A model generated the notes under the pieces. The model made no database searches, was not told the DNA's origin, and was given only the letters and a program-made list of their open reading frames with translations. A program made the position numbers and the translations under genes. From Desulfobulbaceae bacterium (lineage in GTDB: Bacteria; Desulfobacterota; Desulfobulbia; Desulfobulbales; Desulfobulbaceae), in NCBI GenBank assembly GCA_007121995.1, contig SKJK01000006.1:1-6962 (forward strand): DNA of 6,962 nt, in the 5' to 3' direction. Shown piece after piece: positions 1-6,693 of the stretch (the first letter of the stretch is position 1; the number at the start of each line of letters is the position of its first letter).

Positions 1-458
1 ATGCGGGTAATGTTGACCGCGGTGGTATGGACCATGGACCGGAGATAGTCCACCGCGCCGATGGTGGAAAATTCGCTGTCCAGGTTTTTAAAAAAGGTCT
101 TGTAGATATCCCGCTGCACCGTAGGACTGCCGTGGGTTGAGCCGAAAGCCACCCCAAGTCGGCCCGAGGTGATGAATTCCCGCTCCAACCCGGAGGCAGC
201 AAGCACATCCCCGGCAACCTGGCAGGCATAATAGGCCACCGGGCCCATGGTCTTGCGCTGCGATCGGGTGAAGTTGTAGGCAATGGGATACTCCACAGTC
301 CCAAAGACCCGGGAATGGATATGGTTGGTCAGCAGGCCGTCGTCACGCAACGGTTTGACCCCGGACCGGCCTTGTTGGAGACTGTCGAGAATAGCCTGGT
401 TGCCGTAGCCGATGGGGGTGATAGCGGAACAAGCGGTGATGACGACGCGACGTTTCAT
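1..458 (-). CDS. Beta-ketoacyl-ACP synthase (N-terminal fragment)
   Basis: This is the first 152 residues of a FabF/FabB-type condensing enzyme, cut by the window edge. It starts at ATG 458 with MKRRVVITACSAITPIGYGN, the usual first strand and glycine turn of the thiolase fold (normally VVTGxGxVxPxG). It continues with the insert FTRSQRKTMGPVAYYACQVA (about 65-84), then GRLGVAFGSTHGS (about 102-114) and YLRSMVHTTAVNITR (about 138-152), which corresponds to the segment leading to the catalytic cysteine. That cysteine and both histidines lie outside the window, so it cannot be said whether the enzyme is a true condensing KS or a chain-length-factor-like partner. The fragment resembles, by my recollection, ketosynthases of aryl polyene loci more than housekeeping FabF. 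It follows the ACP by 18 bp with no clear Shine-Dalgarno site, so it probably depends on coupling to ACP translation. Confidence 0.87.
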   Translation of the reverse strand, partial: MKRRVVITACSAITPIGYGNQAILDSLQQGRSGVKPLRDDGLLTNHIHSRVFGTVEYPIAYNFTRSQRKTMGPVAYYACQVAGDVLAASGLEREFITSGRLGVAFGSTHGSPTVQRDIYKTFFKNLDSEFSTIGAVDYLRSMVHTTAVNITR

Positions 459-476
459 TGGTGTGGGAATAAACGG

Positions 477-734
477 TTAACCGGCCCGACCCTGACGGAT
501 TGTTTCGATGTAATCAAGAATATCATTGATGGTTCTGATGGCCATGGCTCGCTCCTTCTCTTCCCTGGTCAGGGTGAAACCGAGCAGTACTTCGATTTTA
601 CCGAGCAGTTCGATGGCATCGATGCTGTCAAAACCGTGTTCATCCCTGAGGTTATCGTCCAGACCCGGTTGCTCGAATTCAAAATCCCGGACAAGGATGG
701 TCAAAATCTTCTCTTGCAGTACATCTCTGGTCAT
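477..734 (-). CDS. Acyl carrier protein
   Basis: This 85-aa small acidic protein has the ACP fold. The phosphopantetheine attachment site is S37 in GFDSIDAIELL (34-44), a variant of the usual DSL motif with isoleucine after the serine, as in ACPs of aryl polyene and related type II systems I know. Helices before and after (residues about 4-18, 38-50 and 68-80) match the normal four-helix layout. A phosphopantetheinyl transferase must arm it; none is visible here. It lies 123 bp after wecB and 18 bp before the ketosynthase, so it is most likely the dedicated carrier for that ketosynthase and not the housekeeping AcpP, which usually sits next to fabF/fabG and has the DSLDTVEL form. The ATG at 734 has only a weak purine-rich stretch (AGAG) upstream. 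Confidence 0.9.
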   Translation of the reverse strand: MTRDVLQEKILTILVRDFEFEQPGLDDNLRDEHGFDSIDAIELLGKIEVLLGFTLTREEKERAMAIRTINDILDYIETIRQGRAG

Positions 735-763
735 GATGGATCTCTGTGGTAGCGGCTCCAGAA

Positions 764-795
764 TTTATAAAGGTAAAAGGTTCGATTTTACCCAA
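764..795 (-). promoter_or_regulatory. Inverted repeat and possible promoter ahead of the ACP gene
   Basis: In the wecB-ACP gap, GGTAAAA and TTTTACC form a perfect 7-bp inverted repeat (arms 772-778 and 786-792, 7-nt spacer). On the minus strand an AT-rich TATAAA (769-764) lies just downstream of the repeat, and TTGGGT (795-790) overlaps its outer arm. The spacing between these two hexamers is 20 nt, longer than the ideal 17, so the promoter call is weak. The repeat could be an operator or a small hairpin. About 30 bases separate TATAAA from the ACP start codon, which would suit a short leader. Confidence 0.25.
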
Positions 796-804
796 CTTGC
801 CCTG

Positions 805-856
805 AAAAGGAAAAGAAAATCCGTCCACGTTCACAGGCACCCCCTGGTCAGGACGG
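805..856 (-). terminator. Candidate Rho-independent terminator after wecB
   Basis: One base after the wecB stop the minus strand carries CCGTCC (856-851), which pairs with GGACGG (826-821). A second inner stem, CAGG (846-843) with CCTG (837-834), sits inside, so the fold is a bulged hairpin with an internal loop. It is followed directly by the T-rich run ATTTTCTTTTCCTTTT (820-805). The stem is short and the T-run is interrupted, so it is a weak candidate that may only attenuate. Confidence 0.33.
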
Positions 857-857
857 C

Positions 858-1997
858 TCAGACCAGAAATTTCCTGAGAAAAGAGACAATGTTGGCCGCG
901 GCCTGGCCGTCGCCGTATGGGTTATGGGCCTTGGACATCCGGGTAAAAGCAATCGGATCCGTGAGCAGCGTAACAGCTTCCTGGACGATGGCCGCCGTAT
1001 CGGTCCCCACCAGTTTCACGGTGCCGGCAAGCACAGCTTCAGGCCGTTCCGTGGTATCACGCATCACTAAAACCGGCTTGCCCAATGACGGCGCTTCCTC
1101 CTGCACCCCACCGGAGTCGGTGATAATGAGGGTGCAACGGTCCATCAGATAAACAAAAGGCAGGTAGTCCAGGGGCTCTACCAGATGAATAGAGGGCGTA
1201 TCCCCGAGGATTCGCCGGACCGGTTCCTGCACGGCTGGATTCAGATGGACAGGGTAGAGAATTTCAACACCGTTCTGGGTGGTGACAATGCTTTTCAGGG
1301 CCGTACAGATCCGCTCGAATCCGGGACCAAAATTCTCCCGGCGATGGCCGGTGACCAGGAGCAGCCGTTTCTCTGGATCGAGAAAGGAAAACCGCTGGGC
1401 CATATTTTGCTGAAGCGTAGAATCGGTGCGGAGCATGTGGACCACCGCATGCAGGGCATCGATGACCGTATTGCCGGTGACAGAAATCCTTGCCGCAGCA
1501 ATGCCTTCCGCGAGCAGGTTGTCCCGGGAACGTTCCGTGGGGGCAAAGTGGCAGGCGGCAATGGCACTGGTGAGGCGACGATTCATTTCCTCCGGCCAGG
1601 GGGCATAGATATCACCTGTGCGCAGACCGGCCTCGACATGCCCCACAGGGATTTGCTGGTAATATGCGGCCAGACTCACCGCCATGGTGGTGGTGGTGTC
1701 ACCGTGGACCAGAACCAGGTCCGGTGCCCATTGCGCCAGTACTCCAGAAAGTCCCTGGAGGACGGCACAGGTAATGTCGGTCAGGCTCTGCCCGGGTTGC
1801 ATGAGGTTGAGATCATACTCCGGCCTGATGCAAAACAGAGTCAGTACCTGGTCCAACATCTGCCGGTGCTGGGCAGTAACGCAGACTCTGCAGCTGAAAT
1901 GCTCCGGATGCGCGGCAAGCTCTTTGATCACCGGGGCCATTTTTATGGCCTCGGGACGAGTACCAAAGACAGTGAGAATGTTCTTTATTGCCGGCAC
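858..1997 (-). CDS. wecB: UDP-N-acetylglucosamine 2-epimerase (non-hydrolysing)
   Basis: This 379-aa cytosolic enzyme would interconvert UDP-GlcNAc and UDP-ManNAc. Signature blocks are [14 protein letters not shown] (11-24), [11 protein letters not shown] (41-51), [10 protein letters not shown] (97-106), [11 protein letters not shown] (119-129), PWPEEMNRR (133-141), [32 protein letters not shown] and [20 protein letters not shown]100, E122 and E136 align with the E. coli WecB residues D95, E117 and E131, and the GHRREN histidine is present, so it should be active. The frame is open back to a TTG at 2042, but the GTG at 1997 is preferred: it has AGGA 8 nt upstream, gives a length close to the 376-aa E. 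coli enzyme, and the extra 15 residues are not conserved. It follows the acyltransferase by 38 bp, so it is probably the last gene of the first transcript. A role in making an N-acetylmannosamine donor for the neighbouring glycosyltransferase is inferred. Confidence 0.92.
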   Translation of the reverse strand: MPAIKNILTVFGTRPEAIKMAPVIKELAAHPEHFSCRVCVTAQHRQMLDQVLTLFCIRPEYDLNLMQPGQSLTDITCAVLQGLSGVLAQWAPDLVLVHGDTTTTMAVSLAAYYQQIPVGHVEAGLRTGDIYAPWPEEMNRRLTSAIAACHFAPTERSRDNLLAEGIAAARISVTGNTVIDALHAVVHMLRTDSTLQQNMAQRFSFLDPEKRLLLVTGHRRENFGPGFERICTALKSIVTTQNGVEILYPVHLNPAVQEPVRRILGDTPSIHLVEPLDYLPFVYLMDRCTLIITDSGGVQEEAPSLGKPVLVMRDTTERPEAVLAGTVKLVGTDTAAIVQEAVTLLTDPIAFTRMSKAHNPYGDGQAAANIVSFLRKFLV

Positions 1998-2009
1998 GTT
2001 CCTGTTCCT
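1998..2009 (-). promoter_or_regulatory. Ribosome binding site that decides the wecB start
   Basis: On the minus strand, AGGA (2009-2006) lies 8 nt before GTG at 1997; a second AGGA directly next to the GTG is too close to serve. The alternative TTG at 2042 has no purine-rich site ahead of it and would overlap the acyltransferase. Confidence 0.5.
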
Positions 2010-2035
2010 GAGTAATAATAAAAGGGCGTATTTCG

Positions 2036-2926
2036 TCAGCAATCACGGCTGCCGGGATCATGGAGGAAGCGGTCAAAATGATACCACTCCAACGGATGAG
2101 CCCGGAGGGTTGCCTCAAGGAGGTCGGCATAGCGCTGGGCCGCCTGCGCTATGGCCTGGTTTCGCCCCTTCCTGCTTGTAGCCTTGACCTCAATCGGCTC
2201 TGAAAAGTGGCACTGATAGCTGTTAACACCGATGCGAAAAGCAAAAAAAACATAGATGGGTACACCAGCCACCAGGGCAAAAACAAAAGGTGCCTCCGGA
2301 ACATAAGCCCGGTGGCCAAGAAAAGTAACGCCCAGAGAGCGCTGATCCCGCCGCCAGATAATATCGCCGGTCATGGAAACCAGACCGCCGGCCCGGAGAA
2401 CACGGATGCCCTCCACTGCGGCAAAGGGCACCGGGTTCTGTCGATCAACTCCGATAATGGTCACCCCGGTCCGCCGCAGGACCTCCTTCTGGGTGCGCTC
2501 CACGCCTTCCTTTTCCTTGACCCCCATATAGAGCAGCAGGGGAACTTGCCGTTGCTCCTCCATCAGCAATCGAGCCGCCATTTCCCAGTTGCCCAGATGA
2601 GACATCAGTAAAACAGCACCGGTACGACCGAGGTTCGCCGCCAACCCCTCGCCACCGCTGCTGGTGCTGGTGGTCGCTGTTCCCAGATCATGCAGTAACC
2701 GGTCATAATGGATGGTGGTGAAATTCTGGTATTGGCGAAAAGTACACCACAGATGATACCATCGGCTCCGCTGGGGAAACAGGGTAGCGTACAGCCGTCG
2801 GCTCTCCCTGACCCGGGGAGAGAAGAGAAAATAACCGGCAGCTATGATCCGGGAGACCAGGGCATAGGTCCAGGGGCCGACCAGACGGGCCGATCGCACC
2901 AGCAGGGCATGGGCATCGACCTTCAT
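2036..2926 (-). CDS. LpxL/HtrB-family acyltransferase (lipid A-type lysophospholipid acyltransferase)
   Basis: This 296-aa protein belongs to the LpxL/HtrB/MsbB acyltransferase family, inner-membrane enzymes that move an acyl chain from acyl-ACP to a glycolipid hydroxyl. The catalytic HX4E signature is visible as SHLGNWE (H110, E115). Further family features are [10 protein letters not shown] around residue 190, then [27 protein letters not shown], where the canonical proteins have a glycine- and proline-rich block before a hydrophobic strand. A mildly hydrophobic N-terminal stretch (about 17-37) could be the membrane anchor. The length is normal. The ATG overlaps the glycosyltransferase stop by 4 bp and has no strong ribosome site, which points to translational coupling. 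The operon suggests it acylates the glycolipid made by that glycosyltransferase rather than acting as the housekeeping lipid A enzyme. The donor (ACP-bound polyene, fatty acid or other) is not evident from sequence. Confidence 0.85.
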   Translation of the reverse strand: MKVDAHALLVRSARLVGPWTYALVSRIIAAGYFLFSPRVRESRRLYATLFPQRSRWYHLWCTFRQYQNFTTIHYDRLLHDLGTATTSTSSGGEGLAANLGRTGAVLLMSHLGNWEMAARLLMEEQRQVPLLLYMGVKEKEGVERTQKEVLRRTGVTIIGVDRQNPVPFAAVEGIRVLRAGGLVSMTGDIIWRRDQRSLGVTFLGHRAYVPEAPFVFALVAGVPIYVFFAFRIGVNSYQCHFSEPIEVKATSRKGRNQAIAQAAQRYADLLEATLRAHPLEWYHFDRFLHDPGSRDC

Positions 2927-3624
2927 TTCCAGGGTTTCCAGCCAAAAAGACGGGCGCAGATCAAGCGGGCAAAGGTGTGGGCATTGCGCATAAAATCGCG
3001 CCAGGGGCGAAAATGGCTGATCCGCTCCCCCCGAGGCTGGTACACGACCCGGATCGGCACCTCCAGGGTCTCGATACCTTGCCGGTGGGCCCGCACCAGC
3101 ACTTCCACCTCAAATTGATATCTCCGTGCCTGGACTTGCAGATCGAGCACCTCGGGCAAAGGATACAGACGAAAACCGGACTGGGAATCCATGACCCGGG
3201 GACCACCGGCAACCCAGACCCAGAAATTGGAAAATTCCCGGCCGAATCGACTTGTCCAGGGAACATGCTCCTGTTCCATATCCTGACGGTTACCAACAAG
3301 AAGAGGGCGACCACCTTGCCGGGCAAGGGCAAGCAGCGCCCGGCCATCCGCGGGGCGATGCTGACCGTCGGCATCAATGGTCAGGGCATAGTCACAGGTT
3401 GCCGCCGCGGCGGTGAAACCGGTGAGCAGGGCCGCTCCCTTGCCTTGATTGACCTCGTGACGCAGTACTGTAATGCCTGACAGCGTCGCAAGCTGGGCCG
3501 CGGTATCGTCGGTGGAACCGTCATCAACCACAAAAATCGGCAGATCCAGTTCACGGGCCTCCTGCACCACTGCAGCAATCCGTTGCCCATGGTTGTACCC
3601 TGGAATAACGACCGCGGCCCGCAT
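2923..3624 (-). CDS. Family 2 glycosyltransferase (DPM/DPG-synthase-like)
   Basis: This cytoplasmic-type GT-A enzyme of 233 aa transfers a sugar from a nucleotide- or polyprenyl-linked donor. Visible features are VVIPGYNHG (5-13), the nucleotide-binding VDDGSTDD (33-40), GKGAALLTGF (61-70), the metal-binding DXD in TIDADGQHRPAD (82-93; D84, D86), and the acceptor-side motif QSGFRLYP (148-155). It ends with EVPIRVVYQPRGE and ISHFRPWRD. No C-terminal membrane segments are present, unlike many polyprenyl-phosphate sugar synthases. I chose ATG at 3624, 1 bp after the stop of the upstream gene, with AGGA at 3636-3633 and an 8-nt spacer; a TTG at 3642 would add six residues ahead of the conserved N-terminus and is less likely. 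It overlaps the acyltransferase by 4 bp. In classical aryl polyene loci I recall this type fused to, or next to, an acyltransferase, and the same pairing is seen here. The sugar and acceptor are unknown. Confidence 0.87.
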   Translation of the reverse strand: MRAAVVIPGYNHGQRIAAVVQEARELDLPIFVVDDGSTDDTAAQLATLSGITVLRHEVNQGKGAALLTGFTAAAATCDYALTIDADGQHRPADGRALLALARQGGRPLLVGNRQDMEQEHVPWTSRFGREFSNFWVWVAGGPRVMDSQSGFRLYPLPEVLDLQVQARRYQFEVEVLVRAHRQGIETLEVPIRVVYQPRGERISHFRPWRDFMRNAHTFARLICARLFGWKPWK

Positions 3625-3636
3625 GTCAATCGTCCT
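3625..3636 (-). promoter_or_regulatory. Ribosome binding site that decides the glycosyltransferase start
   Basis: On the minus strand, AGGA (3636-3633) precedes the ATG at 3624 by 8 nt. The site lies within the last codons and stop of the FakA-FakB gene. It supports the ATG at 3624 over the in-frame TTG at 3642. Confidence 0.6.
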
Positions 3637-5332
3637 GAGCAAAAGCCAGCGACCAGGCCCCGGGCCCCAGATGAACCCCAGAGGTTAAGGACAGGGGAAC
3701 GACAAGAATCTCCGCCTCCGGCAGAGCGCTTTGCATTTGCGGACAGACGGTTTCTTCCACCCAGATTTTGTTGTCGGTATACTGGAGCAGCAGCAGAGCT
3801 TTTTTCCCTGAATCAAGTCTGGTTCGCACTTTGGCCAGGGCAAAGGCCAGCTGCGCTTTTTGATTGCGGACCGTCCCCACCTTACGAACCCCACCCGCGG
3901 TTGGACTGATCACAGGTTTCATGTGCAACAGATCACCGATAAAGCCTTTGGCCCGCGACACCCTGCCACCGGCAACCAGATACTGGAGGCAATCGACAAA
4001 AATATACTCCTGAGCAAGGTCGAGCAGGCGACGGGCAACAACCCGGACCTCTGCAGCGCTGTCGGCGTGCCCGGCCCGACGGCCGGTGAGCAGCGCGATA
4101 ACCGCCAGCCGGCCTGAAGCAGCGCCGGTGTCCAGGACTTGGAGGCATCCCTGCGGATCCTGCTCCTCTTTCCAGGCCAGGGCCGTGGCATAATTGCCGG
4201 TATAGACCGAACCGACGCAGAGGTAAAGGGTCGTGCCGAACTGTTCGCAGACACTCTGGTAGCAGGCATGGCGTTCGGCACGGGAGGCCTGGGCCGTGGT
4301 CACCTTGTGGCCCTGACGCATCAGGGCGTAGATGGTCTCCGGATCGCAGAGACTTTCCGGACGGGCCACATCCCCGGTGACGATATAACTGTCCAACAGC
4401 GTTATGGCAAGATCCCGGGCCAGATGCCGGGGCAGGGAACCGGCAGCATCGGTCATGATGTGCAGGCTGCCTGTCCGATCACCGCCTGCCATGGCTCCTT
4501 GCGGTTGCTGTAACGATTCGTCGTGCCAATTGATCACCTCACCCAACCCGGTCAACCGATCATGCAGCCGTTGTGGTTCAGTGGTGTGGATGTGCAGTTT
4601 TACCTCTGCTGCCCCTGGAACCAGGACCACACTGTCCCCCAACCCGTCCATGGTTTGTGCGGTGATACGCTGCCCGGCCACCGGACGGATGACGGCGTCC
4701 ACACAGCGACCATCGTTGGATGGCACGGAAAACCCCCCTGCAACCGCGAGCCGACCAGGAAATAGGGTGAACAGGGACGGGCTTGCTGCCTCATCCCCGG
4801 CAAGTGTACGCAGAAATCCGTCAAAAAAAACATACATGCCCAATGCACCGGCATCAACGACCCCGGCCTGGCGAAGATCAGCAAGGGTCTCAGTTGTGGC
4901 CAGGACTGTCTCCCGCAGGGTGGCGAGGATTGTTACACAACCGGAGGTTGTCAATGGTGTCCGATCAAGGATCTCGGCCAGCGCGTCAAACACACTGAGC
5001 ATGGTGCCGCCGCGGGGTTCGGCAACCGCCCGCCAGGCTTGAGCCCGACCCGCCGCCACACGCACAGGCAGGTCGTCCAGACCTGAGGCCTGGACCAGTT
5101 CATGAAAAAAGGGCGCAGCGATGTTGCCGGAATTGCCGGTGGCACCCCGGATCAATCGAGCCGCCGTCACTGCGCGGTCAGGTCCGCAACAACGGAGAGG
5201 AGCCAAGGTGATCCGCAGATTGGCACCGGTATCGTTGTCCGCCACCGGAAATACATTGATCCTGTCAAGCAGATCCGCACGGGCGCTCAGGCAGGCGTAG
5301 CCGGTGGCAAATCCCTCGACCAGGCTGTTCAT
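3626..5332 (-). CDS. FakA-FakB fusion: DhaL/DAK2 kinase domain plus DegV fatty-acid-binding domain
   Basis: This 568-aa protein joins two halves that are usually separate. Residues about 1-185 are a DhaL/DAK2 (FakA-like) ATP-binding domain: RINVFPVADNDTGANL (24-39) carries the metal-binding acids D32 and D34, followed by GATGNSGN (63-70), GGTMLSV (108-114) and VDAGALGM (159-166). Residues about 200-285 resemble the FakA middle domain, with GLGDSVVLVPG and the metal-site-like HIHT (247-250). Residues about 288-568 are DegV/FakB: TDAAGSLP (294-301), TTAQAS (345-350), YLVAGGRVSRAKGF (451-464), MKPVIS (471-476) and GVHLGPGA (552-559). FakA phosphorylates a fatty acid held by FakB to give acyl phosphate; one chain could do both. 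The start is an ATG in a 4-bp overlap with the ligase stop. The substrate is unknown. Domain identity is strong; kinase activity is inferred from intact motifs. Confidence 0.87.
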   Translation of the reverse strand: MNSLVEGFATGYACLSARADLLDRINVFPVADNDTGANLRITLAPLRCCGPDRAVTAARLIRGATGNSGNIAAPFFHELVQASGLDDLPVRVAAGRAQAWRAVAEPRGGTMLSVFDALAEILDRTPLTTSGCVTILATLRETVLATTETLADLRQAGVVDAGALGMYVFFDGFLRTLAGDEAASPSLFTLFPGRLAVAGGFSVPSNDGRCVDAVIRPVAGQRITAQTMDGLGDSVVLVPGAAEVKLHIHTTEPQRLHDRLTGLGEVINWHDESLQQPQGAMAGGDRTGSLHIMTDAAGSLPRHLARDLAITLLDSYIVTGDVARPESLCDPETIYALMRQGHKVTTAQASRAERHACYQSVCEQFGTTLYLCVGSVYTGNYATALAWKEEQDPQGCLQVLDTGAASGRLAVIALLTGRRAGHADSAAEVRVVARRLLDLAQEYIFVDCLQYLVAGGRVSRAKGFIGDLLHMKPVISPTAGGVRKVGTVRNQKAQLAFALAKVRTRLDSGKKALLLLQYTDNKIWVEETVCPQMQSALPEAEILVVPLSLTSGVHLGPGAWSLAFAQDD

Positions 5333-6693
5333 CGAATCAGCTCCTGCATAGCGCGGCGGTCGTGTTTACCGCTGGCTGTCATCGGCAGCGCGTCAACTAC
5401 CCGGATGCGCCGCGGCAGGGCATGGGGCTCAAGACGAGCGGCCAACATCCGGCGCAGTTCAGGAGCATCCACGCCCTGTCCGGCCACCAGGGCAACAATA
5501 CGGTGTCCCCGCCCCCCCTGTTCGGCCACGGCCAGTACCGCACAGTCAAGCACCCCGGCCTGGGCCCTGATGAGGGTGCGGATTTCCTCGAGATCAACCC
5601 GTTTCCCTCCCACCTTGGTGATGGAATCAACCCGGCCCTTGAGCACAAAACCATCCCGGCCATGGGCTTGGGCCCGATCTCCGGTCACAAACCAGCCCTC
5701 CCGGTCCAGCGTCAGGTCTGGTGACAGATAGGGAGAGCGGATACGCAGGTGTTGGTCGGCAAGATTCCAGGCAACGGTGGCATAGGGCTTGAAAGCTTTT
5801 TCGCCGCGCCCCCGATGCCGCAACCCCACTCCACCGGTTTCCGTGGAACCATAGACCTCGACAATGCCGGCTGGATTGTGCTGACAAAAGGCGTTGTTGT
5901 CCTCCTCATCGAGCGGACCTGCCGAGGACAGGGCCAGGCGCAGGAACGGTCCCAGGGACGGTTTGCCCCGCAAGGCCCGGTAATGAGCGGGAATACTGAC
6001 CAGAACAGTGGCCTCTGTCGCGGTCACCGCCTCGACAATCTCTCCGGGAAAAGCTGGAGTGGCCGGGACCACGCTCGCCCCGGTAACCAGCGGCAGAACC
6101 ACCGAATAAAGCAGCCCGTAGATATGGCAAGGGGACACTGTGGCAACAATACGGTCTGACCTGGTCACAGCGAAATACTCGGCAAGAAAGAGCGCTTCCC
6201 CAATGATGTTGGTGCTGGTCTTGGCCCAGAGACGCGGTACGCCGGTGGAACCACCGGTAAACAGGCGGAGAACCTCTCCGCCGGAATTCGCCAGCGGCAC
6301 GGTGCCCGCCGGATCGGCCATGTCCCACTCAGGGCACATCATCTCCATGCCGGCGGGAAGTTCCCGGGCCACATCGCCAATGGCTACGGAAACGCCGGTT
6401 GCGGTCTGCATATCGGTCAGCGCCTGTTTGGATAAGGCATGTGGCAGCAGCAGTACCGGGCCACCGGCCAGTGCCGCCAGGAAGGCTGCGGCGATGAGTC
6501 CCTTGTCTTCCGTGGCCAGACAAACCAACTCCTCATTGCGATCGGTAAAGACGGTCCGCAGATGGGCTGCCATGGCATACACCGCGGCAAAGGAGGTGGT
6601 GCCGTAAAGAAAATCCTTTTCCGGGGACCAGGGGCCGGCCAACAACTCAGCAACCACTGGCTCCAGCCCGGAGGCAGGGTGCCCCTGTTTCAT
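5329..6693 (-). CDS. AMP-forming acyl ligase (acyl-CoA/acyl-ACP synthetase, ANL family)
   Basis: This 454-aa adenylate-forming enzyme would activate a carboxylic acid with ATP and load it on CoA or an ACP thiol. Visible ANL motifs, in order, are the phosphate loop TGGSTGVPR (146-154), YGSTETGG (281-288), GWFVTGD (333-339), the hinge region GRVDSITKVGGKRV (353-366), and the C-terminal ASGKHDRRAM (440-449) with the expected catalytic lysine at K443. All core motifs are intact, so it should be active. It is shorter than typical acyl-CoA synthetases (about 500-550 aa), mostly in the N-terminal part, like the compact ligases I recall from aryl polyene loci. It starts at the ATG in a 4-bp overlap with the upstream gene, behind a strong AGGAGG, and its own stop overlaps the next ATG by 4 bp. 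The neighbouring ACP suggests ACP loading, but the true acceptor and acid (aryl or fatty) cannot be read from sequence. Confidence 0.88.
   Translation of the reverse strand: MKQGHPASGLEPVVAELLAGPWSPEKDFLYGTTSFAAVYAMAAHLRTVFTDRNEELVCLATEDKGLIAAAFLAALAGGPVLLLPHALSKQALTDMQTATGVSVAIGDVARELPAGMEMMCPEWDMADPAGTVPLANSGGEVLRLFTGGSTGVPRLWAKTSTNIIGEALFLAEYFAVTRSDRIVATVSPCHIYGLLYSVVLPLVTGASVVPATPAFPGEIVEAVTATEATVLVSIPAHYRALRGKPSLGPFLRLALSSAGPLDEEDNNAFCQHNPAGIVEVYGSTETGGVGLRHRGRGEKAFKPYATVAWNLADQHLRIRSPYLSPDLTLDREGWFVTGDRAQAHGRDGFVLKGRVDSITKVGGKRVDLEEIRTLIRAQAGVLDCAVLAVAEQGGRGHRIVALVAGQGVDAPELRRMLAARLEPHALPRRIRVVDALPMTASGKHDRRAMQELIR

Noticed and set aside
315..752. 145-codon plus-strand open frame over the ACP gene and the KS start
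   Set aside because: The minus strand encodes an ACP with the phosphopantetheine serine and a ketosynthase N-terminus; the plus frame has no independent support.
526..1152. 208-codon plus-strand open frame across the ACP-wecB junction
   Set aside because: Its translation is Ser/Arg-rich without a motif and it runs antisense to both genes and their gap. No ribosome site or partner supports it.
1185..2015. 276-codon plus-strand open frame opposite wecB
   Set aside because: It mirrors a gene with a full set of UDP-GlcNAc 2-epimerase motifs, and its protein is low-complexity His/Gly/Arg-rich with no domain I recognise. It is a shadow frame of GC-rich coding DNA.
1998..2042. N-terminal extension of wecB from a TTG at 2042
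   Set aside because: It would overlap the acyltransferase, lacks a ribosome site, and adds 15 residues not seen in the family; the GTG at 1997 fits better.
3625..3642. N-terminal extension of the glycosyltransferase from a TTG at 3642
   Set aside because: The ATG at 3624 has AGGA at good spacing and places the conserved VVIPGYN right at the N-terminus as usual for the family.
4404..5042. 212-codon plus-strand open frame opposite the FakA-FakB fusion
   Set aside because: It is antisense to a protein with clear DhaL and DegV motifs, and its composition is typical of a shadow frame.
5102..5731. 209-codon plus-strand open frame opposite the ligase/FakA junction
   Set aside because: It is Arg/Ser/Pro-rich, antisense to two well-supported genes, and has no recognisable domain.
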